NCBI GenBank assembly: GCA_019634165.1
Contig: JAHQVT010000011.1
Span: forward strand, 118,540 to 182,539
Direction: 5' to 3'
DNA from: Rhodospirillales bacterium
Lineage (GTDB): Bacteria; Pseudomonadota; Alphaproteobacteria; Rhodospirillales; Thalassospiraceae
Length of the DNA: 64,000 nt
Each line of letters opens with the position of its first letter. Position 1 is the first letter of the stretch. The notes under the pieces are model-generated. The model was not told where the DNA came from, did no database searches, and saw only the letters and a list, made by a program, of their open reading frames with translations. Positions 63,490 to 64,000 of the stretch are shown piece by piece. Position numbers and translations under genes: made by a program.

Positions 63490-63868
63490 GGTCTTTGGCC
63501 TTTTAATTGCGAGGTGGTGCAACGCATCTCATCAATGCCCGTTAGGATGGCTTGTCAGACATTTGGCATTGCAAAAGCTTTGGTGGGATTCTCTTACGCC
63601 ACTTGGTTTCGGTGAAAAAGCGAAAATCTTGTTGCGGTTTGAACGTTATCCTTTTCGCTTTCGCAGCGAAGTTATTGGACTCCATATTGTAATTCTCGCC
63701 CCTGAGTCGAACAAACCGGCAGTTTTCAACGTTATGCATCCATGTTGGTCAAGCTATGCATTTAGGTGATCCCTACGCGAAACCGCGTAAAAGCAAGGGT
63801 TTGTGCGGGCTGTTTCGAAGTTGCAAAAAACAATCCCCGAAAAACTCAGGAAATCTCGAAAAAAGGTA

Positions 63869-63897
63869 TTTACAGGTTTGGAATAGGGCCCTATAAC
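63869..63897 (+). promoter_or_regulatory. rrn: Putative rRNA operon promoter
   Basis: TTTACA (63869-63874), 17 bases, TATAAC (63892-63897), followed by a GC-rich discriminator and a structured GC-rich leader. It lies about 100 bases before the window end and points right. Confidence 0.6.
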
Positions 63898-63972
63898 CCG
63901 CCTCCACCGACGGGGTGCGGCGCTGCGATGCGGCGACGCGGACTTGAGGGACGGAGCTTCGGTTTCGGTAAA

Positions 63973-63984
63973 GTTCTTTGACAT
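63973..63984 (+). promoter_or_regulatory. boxA-like antitermination element of an rRNA leader
   Basis: GTTCTTTGACAT resembles the boxA sequence (TGCTCTTTAACA) used by the NusB/S10 antitermination complex, and the short stretch after it (TTGTTGATCAG) is as seen in alphaproteobacterial 16S leaders. The 16S rRNA gene is expected just beyond 64000. Confidence 0.6.
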
Positions 63985-64000
63985 TGTTGATCAGTAGGAA

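Noticed and set aside
63754..63984. Short frames over the right end
   Set aside because: They overlap the probable rRNA promoter and leader.
1..64000. CRISPR array, prophage or insertion sequence
   Set aside because: No spaced direct repeats, integrase, transposase or phage structural genes were seen on either strand.

Overview
The window looks like a chromosomal segment of a free-living, probably marine alphaproteobacterium of the Rhodospirillales type (a Thalassospira-like organism is my best guess; no 16S gene is inside to settle it). Reasons: a small SRP RNA beside dnaX-ybaB-recR, a fused trpE(G) with a trpL attenuator, a SAM-II riboswitch ahead of metZ, a ubiE-ubiB pair, protein sequences of alphaproteobacterial flavour, and moderate GC. 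I see no phage, insertion sequence or CRISPR array. Most of the window is housekeeping DNA with well-kept operons and clear terminators.

Layout. 1-11.6 kb: the end of aroQ, dnaX-ybaB-recR with the SRP RNA upstream, nudC, a DUF1636 protein, a LysR/GST divergent pair, a GST/TetR divergent pair sharing a strong palindromic operator, then lysine/peptidoglycan genes dapE and dapD and a HAD nucleotidase. 11.7-22.2 kb: a self-contained flagellar axial cassette (flagellin, fliD, fliS-like, an ECF sigma factor, its probable anti-sigma factor, a periplasmic sensor-like protein, then flgD, flgE, flgN-like, flgK, flgL). It has no rod, ring, motor or export genes, so it must use a basal body encoded elsewhere. 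Three copies of GCGCCAGTTTTT-N11-CGTG lie only at its promoter positions; one drives what looks like a small terminated RNA. I consider this the most interesting system in the window.

22.2-36.3 kb: an orphan solute-binding protein, pckA, a HugZ-like flavoprotein, a TrmH-type methyltransferase, trpE(G) with trpL attenuator, a potassium channel, trpF, ubiE-ubiB, a GNAT enzyme and a chemoreceptor. 36.7-49.6 kb: a TPR/glycosyltransferase-like protein, xanthine phosphoribosyltransferase, tRNA-Gly(CCC), a CadI/ArsI-like protein with a Cys-tailed sigma factor, a secreted nuclease-like protein, two TrkH paralogues flanking asd (preceded by an unidentified structured, terminated RNA), a diguanylate cyclase and purU, then tag. 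49.7-64 kb: a histidine kinase, a TVP38/flavin disulfide-reductase pair, metZ behind a SAM-II riboswitch with terminator, apaG, folE behind a candidate THF-II element, cytochrome c', a fructosamine-kinase-like protein, a low-molecular-weight phosphatase, an AraC regulator, an unknown 421-residue protein, a MATE transporter and a glycerophosphodiesterase. The right edge ends in what looks like an rRNA operon promoter and boxA, so a 16S gene should start just outside.

Together the genes show one-carbon/methionine/folate control by RNA switches, tryptophan control by attenuation, and an accessory flagellar programme apparently under its own envelope-sensing ECF sigma factor. Start sites were adjusted wherever a ribosome binding site decided the matter; all functional calls are from reading motifs by eye.
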